Below are positions 1 through 12,200 of a stretch of 64,000 nucleotides of DNA, piece after piece; position 1 is the first letter of the stretch, and every line of letters starts with the position of its first letter. The stretch is taken from contig CM034548.1 in NCBI GenBank assembly GCA_020055645.1, forward strand, positions 29,066,201 to 29,130,200, in the 5' to 3' direction. A program made the position numbers and the translations under genes. The notes below the pieces were generated by a model. The model had not been told where the DNA came from. It saw only the letters and a list, made by a program, of their open reading frames with translations, and made no database searches. Source of the stretch: Tomocerus qinae (lineage: Eukaryota; Arthropoda; Collembola; Entomobryomorpha; Tomoceridae).

Positions 1-155
1 TAAGATAATTATTTTTCTGACTTTGTCTATGCCTATTCCATATTCGACCACTAAAAATATCTCATTTACTACCAAAAATAGTTATTAAATTACAAAGTGA
101 TCTTTTAATAGTTCAGTACATGTTAATGGTTAAAATATATACTAATGTTAACTAG

Positions 156-494
156 AGTAACGGAACTGCAGGACTTAGAGTAAATGGAGGTTCTGTTGAA
201 ACAAGCTATAACCTAAAATGTAAATGGTTGTCTAAGCCCGGCCCTAAGCCAGACTTCGATGATGCAAAAGATGAACAATATTGTGCAACACTCAATGTGA
301 GCAGATACCTAAATACATGCGTGTGCCGGATCAGGTTGGTTTTGTAGGAAGTTGATCTCTACATCCCCTCTCTGTACGCATCTGTTCGGGTACTTCTCGA
401 CGGGAGAAATCTTTCCTCCTCCAGTGTCGGACTCTTGCACAGCCATCACTCATTTGTTGCGCGATTTTGCGGGCTCTTCACTCGGAAGATGTAA
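156..494 (+). CDS. Possible 3' end of an unidentified gene (two exons)
   Basis: Two open stretches, richer in G+C than their surroundings, join in one frame: 156-296 (47 codons after a CTAG acceptor) and 348-494 (49 codons including the TAA stop). They are separated by a 51-bp candidate intron with a GTGAGC donor and TTTGTAG acceptor. The inferred C-terminal 95 residues contain three cysteines and no transmembrane segment or motif I recognise. The start would lie left of the window. The frame continuity and the good donor are seen directly; that this is a real gene is inference. It could also be chance, since both exons are short. Confidence 0.35.
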
Positions 495-2112
495 TATGGA
501 TCAGGCTTCCCTTGTGCAGCTCCCGCTTCATTTATCCGAATAACCGAATTTTACATAGAGACGGGTTGCGTTTTTTAAAAAATTTATCAACTTTAGTAAG
601 ATATGAATAATTAGTAATGCTATAAAGCAATCTGCTATTTTTTCATGCGTTGTTTAATGCCAGTACAGATGAGAAATGGGGAATTTAGATGCAAATATAT
701 AATGCAAATATATTTTCTATTCCGCAAAAATTCCGTTTTACCAAATAAATGATTAGTATTTGATCAAAAGAAGTAATTGACAGCTTGAAATTATTTATTG
801 CGTTTTTATTATATACACATACATTAGAATCATAAAGTGAGCCTCTATAATTACTGAGCACTATTATTGATGAGATATTGTACAAAAGAGCCTTTTACAC
901 TTTGCTTTAGTAATTAACACTTTAACCATGACTTTAACTTTCACCGCTAAGGTTATTTTATACAAATCCCAAAAATGCACTAATAATATTATTTACAATC
1001 ACTCAAATACAATAGAAATTATTATTTAAAAAATTCCAGAATAAATACTAGAAAATTGCAAAACATTAGCCTAGATCTTGCAGAGACAAAAAACTTTTTA
1101 GAAAATAGTTTGTCAACTAATTTGCACAATTTATGTTCATGAAGACGATTGAAGATCATTAAATAAACGTATATAACCACATCATTAGCATTAATATCAC
1201 TGGTAACGGGAGATGACACTTTGATAACAATATTAGATCACTTAATATGTTTATTTATTTCCTTGAGAATGTGGATTTATTACATTACCAGCAATTTCCA
1301 AAAACAATATTTCTAAAGATCTAAGCTTGGTCTGATTGGAGTTACATGTCTTAACTTAATTCTATATGGACGGTTATTAAATATTGCCTCAGGCTAAGAA
1401 TGAGTACATTTCAAGATGATCATAGTCTCGAAATATATAGAAAAAATTCAGAAGCATTCTCTTAGGGAGAGAAATAAGTTTCATTAGTACTAATCGATGT
1501 CTGAAGTATTGATGATTTTTTGTATAAAAGTTATAACTAAAAATCAAAATTGGGTCAAGGCTTGTCACAAATGAAAAACGCCGCACTGTAATATCAAATT
1601 CTATCCAGTAGAACTTACCTATTTTATTACTTATTGGAGGCCGGGTATTTTATTCGTGTACGTATTTTAAAATCCCAAAATTGCTTTAAATATTGCAGCG
1701 AAACGTATGCATTGCATCGGTTTGACATTCTTAATTATCCGCTATGTTTATTTAGTTCGAAGTACTTCCATTATGTGATGTAGTAGGTAACACCTTCACA
1801 ACGTAAACTTAAATACCTAGTGCCGATCAACTTTGAAACCGAATATTTTATAATTTTTAAACAAAAAACACAAAAATTTAACATTGGCTGCTAACAGGGA
1901 AATGTATAAAAATACGTCTATAAGAGATAAATTTAGAAATTTGCATATCATAGCTTACAGGTTTCAGTTAAACGACCATATACTTACAAAATTTGAAGGT
2001 TTTTTAACCGGAGATGTAACGGAGTTGCACACGCGGACTCTAATAATTTAACCTACAGTGCCAAACGTTTATATATGTATTTACAAATCCGTATAAACAA
2101 ACGTTTGTCAAA
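495..2112. other. Intergenic, no gene seen
   Basis: AT-rich sequence with only short, unsupported open frames. Because UFD1 is on the minus strand, the part just below 2113 should hold its 3' untranslated region. I see no repeat or RNA gene. Confidence 0.5.
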
Positions 2113-4225
2113 CTAATCTTTAGGCTTGGTTCTGAGCGTGCTACCTTGACCAGTGAAAGCTTTAAAACCTTTATCAATTTTTCCACCGTTTACACTGTTG
2201 GGTGGACGACTATTTCGAAGAAATGTGATGTGTCCAACTTCAAAATCAAAATCGGGGACACCGCGGCGGTAGGCTACTAAGCCATTTTCGACAGAAGGAG
2301 AGCAGCCAACCGTTTTTCCATCCAATCTAGAATTAAAATAACAATTTTTGTACCTCATATGTCTGTGGAGATTAGAAATGATAATATCAATAAACATTCT
2401 TTAAACAGATACGTCAATTAAACCTAAGAAACTTAGTTATACATATATACTAACGCTTAATTTTTTAAATCTAATGATTATTTAATTAAAGCAGTAAAAT
2501 AATTTCCAAGCAGCTATGGTTTAGAGACATCAGTTATTAGCAAAAACACAAGGCAAAAAATAATGGCTTTGACAACGAATTTAATATATTTTCAAAAACG
2601 TTGACATACAATATAACCGATGGTTGCTTTAGAATATAAATATGAAGTAATTATTTGCATTATATAAAACTTACCGATTGCCACTACCACCAAATGGTAT
2701 GAAGTATTGTGTATCCATTGGCGAGTCTATCTCTGTTGAGCTTTCTTCTTCAGGTGGTGTTGGAGGAGTCGGGTCTACATAGTCTATCGGAGGTGCAAAA
2801 TCAACCTAATACAAATATAGACAATTTAGATTTTTTCAATAAAGTATAACACTAAATGAGAGAATTGCCATAATAAGCTTGTCTTACATCCATATCACAC
2901 TCAATAATGCTGACCGCATGTCCTGGTTTAGTTTCCAAAACTCTTAGTTCGTACAACTTATCATTATACCGAATAGCAATTACGTCTCCAGTAGTGAGAC
3001 ATGCAAAACTTCGCAAAGCATTTTCGAGCATTGCTTTTGGATTGGTGATGTCCAAAAATTCCACCGATTGAGGCTCAAACTTTGAAAAGCTAGCAACTGG
3101 CAGTGTAGCACTGTCAATTCTAATTACTGTGGCTTCTTCACACAATAGATTTCTCATCATCTATAAAAATTAACGAGAGAATATTTTATTAATTTTTAGT
3201 AATTTACATTCCATTTTTTTAAAATTAGCATTGTAAGTCTGATTCTAGTCACCAGATACTTAATGCATTTAGTAATTAATACTTTAATAATTATTAGTAA
3301 ATAATCATAAATTGTAATTTAAAATTTTAATTGAAAATTCTAATTTAAAAATTATTACCCAGTAAGGAATATAGCATTTTCCCTCATCGGCCACGAATTC
3401 CAAAACTCCGCAGTGTGTCGTCCTTTCATTCCTAAGATTTGTTAATTTAAAGAGCATCGGATACACAACATTTAGTCGTGTTAGATGCTCCAATGCCGAC
3501 GGAGGCAAAATAACTGAAAATAATTTGAATTTTCATGAAACTGATTATCATGTTTATGTAAATATTTTAATGAATTTAAAAGTTTTAGTTAAAGAGATAG
3601 TTTAATGGAAACCTTTTTTGAATTAAACCTTGTACTAATAATCATATACTTACACTAAATACACTTACACTTCCTAAAGTTATCAATACATGAATAATTT
3701 ACGCTTTCATTACTACCACTTATCAAAAATGGATTAAAAATAAAACCTATTGGTAGACATAGTAACTGTCTGGATGATAATAATAATAATCTATCTGCTG
3801 TCCTGGGAATATTGACAGTTGCGTCATTAGATTTGGACAATAATTGTAAACAATTGTCAACCAATTTAATTTTTAATGCCAGACTAACGAAATGAACTAA
3901 ATGTACAAAATTTTAATGAAATGAAATTCATTTAATAAATTACTGAAGGATTCTGAAAAATATCTTACTTTTCCCTCCGTTTTCAACATCCTGCCGTTCG
4001 TTCCCTGGAAGCATAGACACAGAATAGCAGCGGTAGGACATGCTAAAGGGCCGGCTGGCAACGCCATTAAAAATTCCAAATCCAAACTAGAACATGATTA
4101 GATACATTATTTTGAAATCAGTAAATAAATTCAAATACCAAATAAACTTTCAATATAATAACTTAAAAATCACTGATAAACAATCAAGATTACAAAACGT
4201 ATTAAGATTCAAAAAATATTACCAT
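2113..4225 (-). CDS. UFD1: Ubiquitin recognition factor in ER-associated degradation, UFD1
   Basis: UFD1 pairs with NPL4 as the adaptor that brings ubiquitylated clients to the p97/VCP segregase for ER-associated and nuclear degradation. Exons on the minus strand: 4223-4225, 3969-4086, 3359-3513, 2888-3160, 2675-2805 and 2113-2326, giving 297 aa against about 307 in the human protein. The N-terminal double-psi barrel / UT3 region shows family blocks such as [50 protein letters not shown] and [15 protein letters not shown]. The C-terminal part carries GNRLDGK and [15 protein letters not shown], the region that contacts p97 and NPL4 in known members. Exon 1 is just the ATG followed by GTAATA; exon 2 then opens with FGFGIFNG, as in other UFD1 N-termini. 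All phases agree. Confidence 0.95.
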
Positions 4226-4979
4226 TTTTAATTTTGAGTATAAGCACGAATGGTGAATAAAGTAGGAGAGATTAATGAAAGACGAAAATTTCGTAGTTAA
4301 TAGAAGAATGAATTGGTATGTCACTGATGGAATCCAAATACCACACACGAGCAAATACGGATGTTCCAAAATCGTCCTGCTGCCTTCAATTTTGCAATCT
4401 CATTCACAAAACGATCAGCTGACTTCGTGGGGTCTGTGCCTGTATCAACTAACTACTTCTTTACTAAAATTTATTGCCCAATTAATTATTATTAGCTCAA
4501 TCAGTAACAAAACTTCATCACTAAATCATTCAATGAATTGCAATATTCTTCAATTTGCCGGCAAGACTTTCCTTGCTCAGTACATTTAAATATCTCCCTG
4601 TGCCCCGCATTGACATTCTTACTGACTGCATATAATATGCACGCTACATGAAGGCTCCCTCCTTCAGGTTCGGACATCATTCGTAGATGTCTAAAAAAAA
4701 TGGCCTCCCCTAGCCTCCAACCAATCCAAATGTGGATTCTTCTCTCCAATAATCTTATTCAAAATAGTAGTAAACATTAAATATTGAATTGCATTAATAA
4801 TATCAAACGGGTCTCAATTATTAATTATCCACGAAATATATCAGTTTCAAATGCGGTCCAGTGGAAAAATACCCGATACCCGAAGGCCAGGCCTGTCTAT
4901 TTTAAAATAATAGCAAAAGAGTCTAGTTTAGATTGCTACATGGATTGCCACAAAAGGAGGGTTCCGACGTTCCGACTAT
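4226..4979. other. Upstream region of UFD1, no further gene seen
   Basis: Should hold the UFD1 promoter and 5' untranslated region. Small overlapping open frames occur on both strands (4275-4589 plus, 4501-4749 minus), but neither has recognisable content or supporting splice structure. Confidence 0.45.
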
Positions 4980-5534
4980 GAGATAAGACCGGGAGCTGAT
5001 AGAGAGGAGAAAAAATTACATATCATAGCAAAAAATCGTACATTAAGCAAAGTTTTTGAGATACTAATTTTTTAAGATTTTCTTAAACATTAGTGGGAGA
5101 GACAGACGTGCCCCGCGCTGGGGGCAAAAAGTCAGATTTCCACCCTTTTGATTTCCTTTAAATTTTGTTCATGGATGTAGGAGTAGGAAGGAAGGATTAA
5201 GGAATTTTTCCAAAGTTGTTCCACTCAGGACCAAGGCCTAGTTTAGGCACCAAAATTATTTAAAAAATGGATTTGTAAGCGTTTTTTAGGGACTGTTCAA
5301 TGTACGATGGTTACACAAAATGGAATTTATTTTTTAATGGTAATTTAATTTCGCTTAAAATATCGGATTTTACCCGGGTTTTTTGGTTTCATTTAATTTC
5401 AATGAAAAAAATCTTTAAATTCATAGACCCAGGTAAAATTTTTTTTGAAACAAATAGCTCGCTTAATGTACTATGTACGATTTTTTGCTATGATATGTAA
5501 TTTTTTCTCCTCTATCAGCTCCCGGTCCTAACTC
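4980..5534. mobile_element. MITE-like element with ~65-bp terminal inverted repeats
   Basis: The left end (about 4980-5047) and right end (about 5462-5534) are inverted copies sharing GACCGGGAGCTGATAGAG, then a run into ATTACATATCATAGCAAAAAA and TCGTACATTAAGC or the near equivalent. The roughly 420-bp interior has no coding potential. This is the structure of a non-autonomous DNA transposon. I could not fix the target duplication or superfamily. A weakly similar stretch lies near 21118-21260. Confidence 0.75.
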
Positions 5535-5870
5535 AATATCCGCGGAACCCTCCTTTATAAGCCGATGATACATTGCTAACAGCTAACCAGCACGTCAACC
5601 GCAATCAACCACCGAAAATCGAATATGCATGCAAATGATTTGATAACCAACTAACAACTAATAAAAAATTACTGAGATGGAAGTAGCAATTTTCGAGATC
5701 CAATTTGTGTATGTATTCGAGACGGTCTAATGCTTAAGGTTCAGGGTTTTTCACAATACGGAGGAATTCAATAAATAAAGGTCAATTAAAGGTGATGAGG
5801 AAGTATCTATGACTACGATTTAAAAACGCATAGAGGCATAGAAATTTATTCTATGACAAGATTCAAAAAT

Positions 5871-6165
5871 ACTTTTTTGGAAAACTTGAAACTCCTCCGA
5901 GAATACTGGTCGTAGAAAGACAAGATTCGTCTCTGAAAACCAGAAAAACCTGGTTGACGTCTGGTATTCTGCGCTTATTCATATTCATCTGCAATTTCGA
6001 GATATTGTGAATTTAAAATTAAAACCTTAATATCTCGAAATTGCAGATGAATATGAATGACGCAGAATACCAGACCTCAACCAGGTTTTTCTGAGGTTTT
6101 AGAGACCAATCTTGTCTTTCTACGACCAGTATTCTCGGAGGAGTTTTAAGTTTGCCAAAAAAAGT
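5871..6165. mobile_element. Foldback (palindromic) element, ~295 bp
   Basis: Two arms of about 130 bp are near-perfect reverse complements around a spacer of about 20 bp centred near 6015. Matching blocks include AAACTCCTCCGAGAATACTGG with CCAGTATTCTCGGAGGAGTT, and ATTCATATTCATCTGCAATTT with its complement. The element carries no open frame. The shape fits a hairpin MITE or foldback element; no target duplication is obvious. Confidence 0.8.
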
Positions 6166-6235
6166 TTAGGGCTAATTTGCTAGTCGAGGTCATGTAAAAA
6201 ACAAATGAAAATAATGGTTATTATAAACAAAAATT

Positions 6236-6303
6236 AAAAAAATTTTGTACAAATATTATTTAACTTATTAAAAAAATTTTGTACAAATATTATCTAACTT
6301 TTC
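6236..6303. repeat. 34-bp tandem direct duplication
   Basis: Two adjacent copies of a unit containing AAATTTTGTACAAATATTAT, followed by TTAACTT or CTAACTT, differ at only a few positions. Confidence 0.8.
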
Positions 6304-6786
6304 ATACCTCTATGGAATTGAACAGACAGTTTATAATTTAAATAAATAAATAATAACGAAAAAATAAATGTTATTGTTATAACCATGAACTACACAATGC
6401 AAACAAGGCAATCGATATAACCCTTTTCGTATCTGCAGCACCGCACATATTCAGCACACGTGGGTCCGTGAACGTGAACTTCCAATTCGGAGTCCGTCAA
6501 ATCCCGCGACACACAAAATTCAACCACGCCAGCTATCTTTTATTGCCTCCGTTCATCGTTTTCTCCATGAGTGTCGGTGAGGCGTGAATTGCTACTATCT
6601 ACTTTACCATCTTTGATCTTGAAGTTTTGTAGAACAAGATCAGTCCATTCAAATCGCGGTGGTAAGATAAACTTTACTAAATAAAAATTCATATAATATT
6701 CATGGTTCGATTTAGGAGTCAATTAACAATTGTGTGTACTTTTGTATTTTGTATTATATTAGAACTCCCTTCAGCACCTGAGCAAG

Positions 6787-7934
6787 ATGACGGAATACGG
6801 GTGGGATGTAGATGAACCATGGGTTGAATTTACCCAGGAGTGGTATTTGGATATGTTTTGGATGGAGTGCTCAGGAGAGGGGGCGAATGAACCGGATGAT
6901 GACGTACCTAACCCTGCCCGATATAAGTACGTGGACGTAGGAGATCCGATAGATATGCACGATTTTGGACCATCAAATATGGTAAATAAGGCAGATGATA
7001 GAATTTCATATTTGAATGCAAAATTTTTCTTCAATTAAAAAAATGCAATATTGGGAATTAAGATAAAAAATTTAGATTTTTTTCTTAGGACTATAACTAT
7101 TTTGAAAAGTTGTACACTTATAGGCGACCGTTTGAAGAGGTGTACGTGTTTATAAATAACATCGTGGACCAAATGATTGTACTTGAAGGGGAAATGAACG
7201 AAAAGACTTTATGGACTTTTTCTTTTGTTTTACAAACTTCTGAAGCTGATCGGCATCGGCGTATGGGATATGAAATAATAGACCAAATTTATCGTCGAAA
7301 GCTTCCTCCAGGTCCGACAATGTTATTTCAAAATACTCTTGCAAGAATTCGATACGGTGAGTACCAATTGGCGATGGACATGATGCAGCAATCCCGAAAA
7401 CAATTTCCGGGTTACGGCCGCAATGTTAAATTGGAAGACTACCTCTACAAGAAAATTGAAGAAAGGAGTCAAAACAGGACAAATTGGGCTATCGCACAAT
7501 GCTGTGTAATTGGAGCATTGTTTATTCTGGGGAGCAGATCGGCAATAATGTAAGTTTATTAGTTAACCACACAAATATAGTTTGGTTTAAATGTCCTCTG
7601 TTAGGTTTCTAATTTCCAAGCGGATTTGTGGCTTACTCAGTAAGTATTTCTGCGCTTGATATAATATATGCTGCACCACTGCACTGCAAACGTGCAAACA
7701 GATTCTTTAAATTCACATCTACCTCAGTCCACCGTCTATCGAGCACAAAAATAATAAAAGTGATCCCTAAATTCACTAGAAACTTATAGCCCTACAGAGG
7801 ACAATTTGTCATAAAGGTTACTATAGACGATGCGGAATTGCGGACTAACATGTAAACGTGCATTCATTAATTGTTAATTAATGTTAATTGGTGTACTTTC
7901 ATATTGCAGGCACTGGTTTAGAGCACGTTACTGA
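6787..7934 (+). CDS. FIS1-like tail-anchored TPR protein with acidic N-terminal extension
   Basis: Exons 6787-6981, 7089-7549 and 7910-7934 give 226 aa. Residues 1-65 are acidic and unfamiliar. Residues about 66-195 have the helical layout of FIS1, the mitochondrial and peroxisomal fission adaptor: a segment KTLWTFSFVLQTS, then RMGYEIIDQIYRR, then a TPR-like pair around LARIRYGEYQLAMDMMQQS. A hydrophobic segment (about 197-218, AIAQCCVIGALFILGS) and a short basic tail HWFRARY follow, as in a C-terminal membrane anchor. The last intron splits an ATG codon; reading through its donor GTAAGT instead ends at TAA one codon later, so the tail may vary. The 5' untranslated exon may end near 6662 at GTAAGA. 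The FIS1 relation rests on spacing and pattern, not on a search; another tail-anchored TPR protein is possible. Confidence 0.6.
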
Positions 7935-9208
7935 GTCGGGCTGAAAACATCCAGTATATTTTCTCATTCATTGCACATTATCAATTAGTAACATCGAAAT
8001 GTACACACACATTGTTTTACTGTTGTTTCGTTTTGCATCACTCATCATCGTTGTATCATCAATCTCAATCAAAACTCTTGTTTATAGAATAAATTGAATA
8101 ACCCGTTCCAAAAAATTATCAAATTCAAATCATTAATTGCAACAAAATCCGCATTGTAGATACATACGACATACGTATAAACAGCTTTATTATACAGATT
8201 ATACAGACCAACGCGCATGAACATGGCTCCCACTTACAACGTGGCGAAATTGGTTCAGGTTGAGTGTATTTTGTCATACATATGGACAATGGGCAATACA
8301 GTGGGAATTCGGACTGATTTCTATGACACCCTAGTGACCAAATTTCAATCGATCATAAATCCTAAAGAAAATTCGGCATCAGTGACAAAATTTAACTTTT
8401 TGTTATAATGAATGACGAATGTCGCCATGTTGTATGGGGGAGGGGAGTCGTGTCAACGCCTGTTGAAGCAGACTGTTTCAGTATTTAGTTGTCCGTGATT
8501 CGATGATATTGAACCCCAATAACCGTTCTAAATCAGATTACGACATAAATTGGAAATTGTCACTAATCTGATTTTTGGTTAAAATATTTTATAACTACTA
8601 GTGATGGCCTTTTCGAAGAAACAGAAATTAATTACTTGTGTACCAAAATTTGAAATTAAATAAGTTAATAATACTATTTTCATTTTTTTTGGTTACATGA
8701 AATCTAGTAGCATCCAACGAGCAATTCACAAGACTAGTTTGCTTGACCTTATTCCACATTCATTAGGGCAGATATCTGCCATTATTATCGGGAGAAGTTA
8801 GATTGATTAAGTTTCTTTTCATGCAGTACAAATAAGTGAATTTTTTTCCCTTAAACACAAATTTTGGCTAATTATATTCAACCCATAGTTGAGTAATTGC
8901 CACTTCTGTTACCGTATACTGCCGTTTCTATTCTACCAAGTATTATGCAATAATATTATAATACTATAGTATTATATGACATATCTTTGTTTGTCATCGT
9001 TGATATCTATTTTAACTGGTTTGAAGAAAATGAAAATTTCACATAATAGCCATTTAATAAAATTTTTGGAAGCAATTTATATAGCTTTATTTACAGTGAA
9101 ACAAGATGTGAAAACAATCCTGTACAGAAATTAGGATAGTTTATCGATTTTATCTTTCTGTTAGTATACCGAGTAGACCGAGTCGATTCAAAACAAGTGG
9201 TTTTTTAT
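7935..9208. other. Intergenic; poly(A) signal for the FIS1-like gene
   Basis: AATAAA at 8088-8093, about 155 nt after the stop at 7934, is a plausible polyadenylation signal. A short frame starting at 8217 runs to a possible GT donor, but no partner exon was found. Nothing else is evident up to the peroxidase gene. Confidence 0.5.
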
Positions 9209-12200
9209 TTATTGAACAAATGGACGGAGATTTAGAGCTCTGGTAGCATCGCAAGGGACGAAAGGATTGCTGTAATTGCAAAACAATTAATTCGTTATTC
9301 AAAATTTCTTTTTCATATCTACAACAATTGAAATAAGAATGGAAAATCTTAACTGAGGAATAATTATTGTGCATTAACGGTTACCTGGAAGAAGATACCA
9401 AGAAGACATTTCTTGAGGTTGATGGTTGCTGACTGTTTTGACAAATGATATCTCCCAATGTCCTTTTTCTTAATTCTGTTAATTGAGCAGATGTGAAGCT
9501 TCCAGCTTGACCTCCATGAGTAAAGAAGAATCTATCTCCGAATTTAAGTCTGGCGAATTGGACACCCTGTGCAATTGATAACGATCAAATCAGATGAATT
9601 TTCAGTATTTTTCATGATTTACTTTGGAGATGCATCGTCTCGTTGATCATTCAATCCAATTATACTTTATGGTATAGTATTATTACTACTATTATTATAA
9701 AACATGTATGGTTCTCCAAATAAGCTTTAAACAAAAGAGCAACAAACCTTAATGCAGTTGAAAGTGGGTCCTGAAATTCCTCCAGGGACTGGAGCCTCGA
9801 TAAGACCGCCAGTGAAAAAATCAATGTCATTGGGAGTTAATCCCAATTGAGAATAAACATTTACAACTCTAGTCCATGCATCGGCCCGAACTTCAACTGG
9901 CCTTGAATTCCAACTGGTGATGGGAGCCAATCCACAAACGTTTCTGAACGCATTGTAACCAGGCAGTCCGTGGTCTCGACCTCGCTACACATTTTTGTAG
10001 AATTTCAAATAAAAATATCGCAATATTTGAAATGGAATAATCAAAATTGTGTTCACTATAAACCTGAATATTTCTTGCGACTAAATCTGATCCAAAGTTC
10101 TGATTCTGTGGCTTAAAGAGGAAGTTTCTGACGTCATCGGTAACAAAAGGATCAAATTCTTGGGAGTTCTGGGTCATCAAACCTCTTAAGATCCAGTCAT
10201 ATCCTTGACCGTTACTTTGGGTTATCTATTGGTAGATTTTATTGAAAGTTAAATGCAACCAACACCTAACAAAAGAAAATCATGACCTTTTGTTTTGTCC
10301 TAAATACCTGTGTGGACTGGAAGTAATGGTCCCGAATTTGGTATGAACCAACATTTGCATTATTATTATTTACTAATCGAACAATCCCGTTGATAAGGGT
10401 GTGGCCAAAACGATAAGCTGCTGTTGCAAAACTGTTGATAACTGAAGGGTTAATGGATGCGTCGTATGTGGAATAAGAATTTCCCAAAGTCAATCCATAT
10501 TCTTGCATTGAATCCGGTCCCAAAATTATTGGAAGGTATTCGTTGTAAGTAATTTGTTGAAGTTCAGCACCAATAATTCGTCTACATTTAAGAATCCAAA
10601 GAAGTGTTTTAAAGATTTCAGGGAAACCAAATATCATCAGATTCTGGTGGGACTTCAATCCACGTCGATTTAAAGGGAATCGTCATCGAAAGGGATTTAT
10701 CGTCATACTATATCTATGAATATTTATTTTCGGTACCTAGTTTCTTGGAAAAGCCTTTCATCATCCCATGATGGAGCCAATTGTCTTAGTCCGTCAGCGA
10801 TTCTGTTGTGTTCCATAATGAAAACTAAAAATGAAACGATAAAAGATTTACCAAAAGGCATTTGTTTTTTCAAAGTAATTAGCAATATGTTTTCCATACA
10901 GCGAATTCTGAAATACTCAATGGTCCAATGTTAGAACGTGTTCTTATTTTACGATACATTGCAATTTATAATTACGACCTACCATTATGCATAACAGCCA
11001 GGGCAGGCATTTCATTAATTCTGTCATCTCCAGCAACAAATGTGCCTTGAACTTGTACTCCGATTGCATTGCCAGTGGGAAGAAAACCAGTGAGACCATT
11101 GGCGTTTGTCCTTAAGCGACCTGATTAATGGTAATAACAAAATATGTTAACGCCATAATAATATATCTTTATGAAATGATATATTTTATTGATATTAATA
11201 AGAATAGATTTTGAATTTTTCGTCACTTAATATATATATTCACAAATCATTGGACAAATGTTTATGAATATTATGATAATGAAACACATTTTATGATGCA
11301 TAAATTGGACTAGAAACTCATTTTACTTACCTCCACTAAATGATCGTAGATTTTGAGTTCTTTGGGGCGATGATCCATAAATTTGGGAGGCATCAATAAA
11401 ACCAGTGTTTACATTGATTTGTTCTCTTGCTCCGGTTGCTGTTGGATTTATTTGAACATTTAGTAATAAATAAATAACTTTTCATTTTTAAAGCACCTTT
11501 TGTGAAGTGTTTAATTCTCTGTATTAAAATGTACACAGAATAATAATAGTAAGGATTTCTAACAACCATACTTGCAAAGCACCATGGTGTCGACCGAGTA
11601 AAGTCCATGCATCCAGTTGGATTTCTAGAAGAATAAAATGGATCGTTAGATGGGACAGGGATTACCCAACAGTCAGGATCACTCTGCCCGGCACAACATT
11701 GTCTGTCTGAAATGAAAATATTATAATTTATTATTGTAGATTAATTTTTTTTATTAGCCATTGGATTAATTATCTAACGCATTACGTACCTAGCTAAATA
11801 AAAATTTCCATAAATGACTTACTATTTTCTGGTGTAAGAGAAATGTCGTGGTCAAGAAATTGTCCAAATTGGGGGACCATATTTGTGATAAACGGATTGG
11901 CAACTAAAGAATCAGGGTGAACGGCATTACTGATGACTCTGGCACTTGGAAGACGAGATCTCTGTCTTCCTCCACGGGGAACATCAGCGCCGTCATCGTA
12001 AGCTGGATTGACAACTCTGGCTAGGGGGGAGGGGGCTGAACCCCATCGGACGTTCCTCAAGTTGTTACATGTACCGTCCTGGGTTCGGAATTTGGATGAA
12101 GCTATGCAGTTAGTTTGGGCTTGCTGACAAGCTTGGGGAAGAGCTTGGCGAATTTGTCTGAGTGCAGTGTGTCTGTCCAAATTATGCCTGCGAAATATTT

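Noticed and set aside
4275-4749. Opposed open frames upstream of UFD1 (104 and 82 codons)
   Set aside because: They overlap one another on opposite strands, contain no known motif, and occupy the expected UFD1 promoter region.
8217-8410. Short frame starting with a good ATG context and ending near a GT
   Set aside because: No downstream exon in phase was found before the opposite-strand peroxidase gene.
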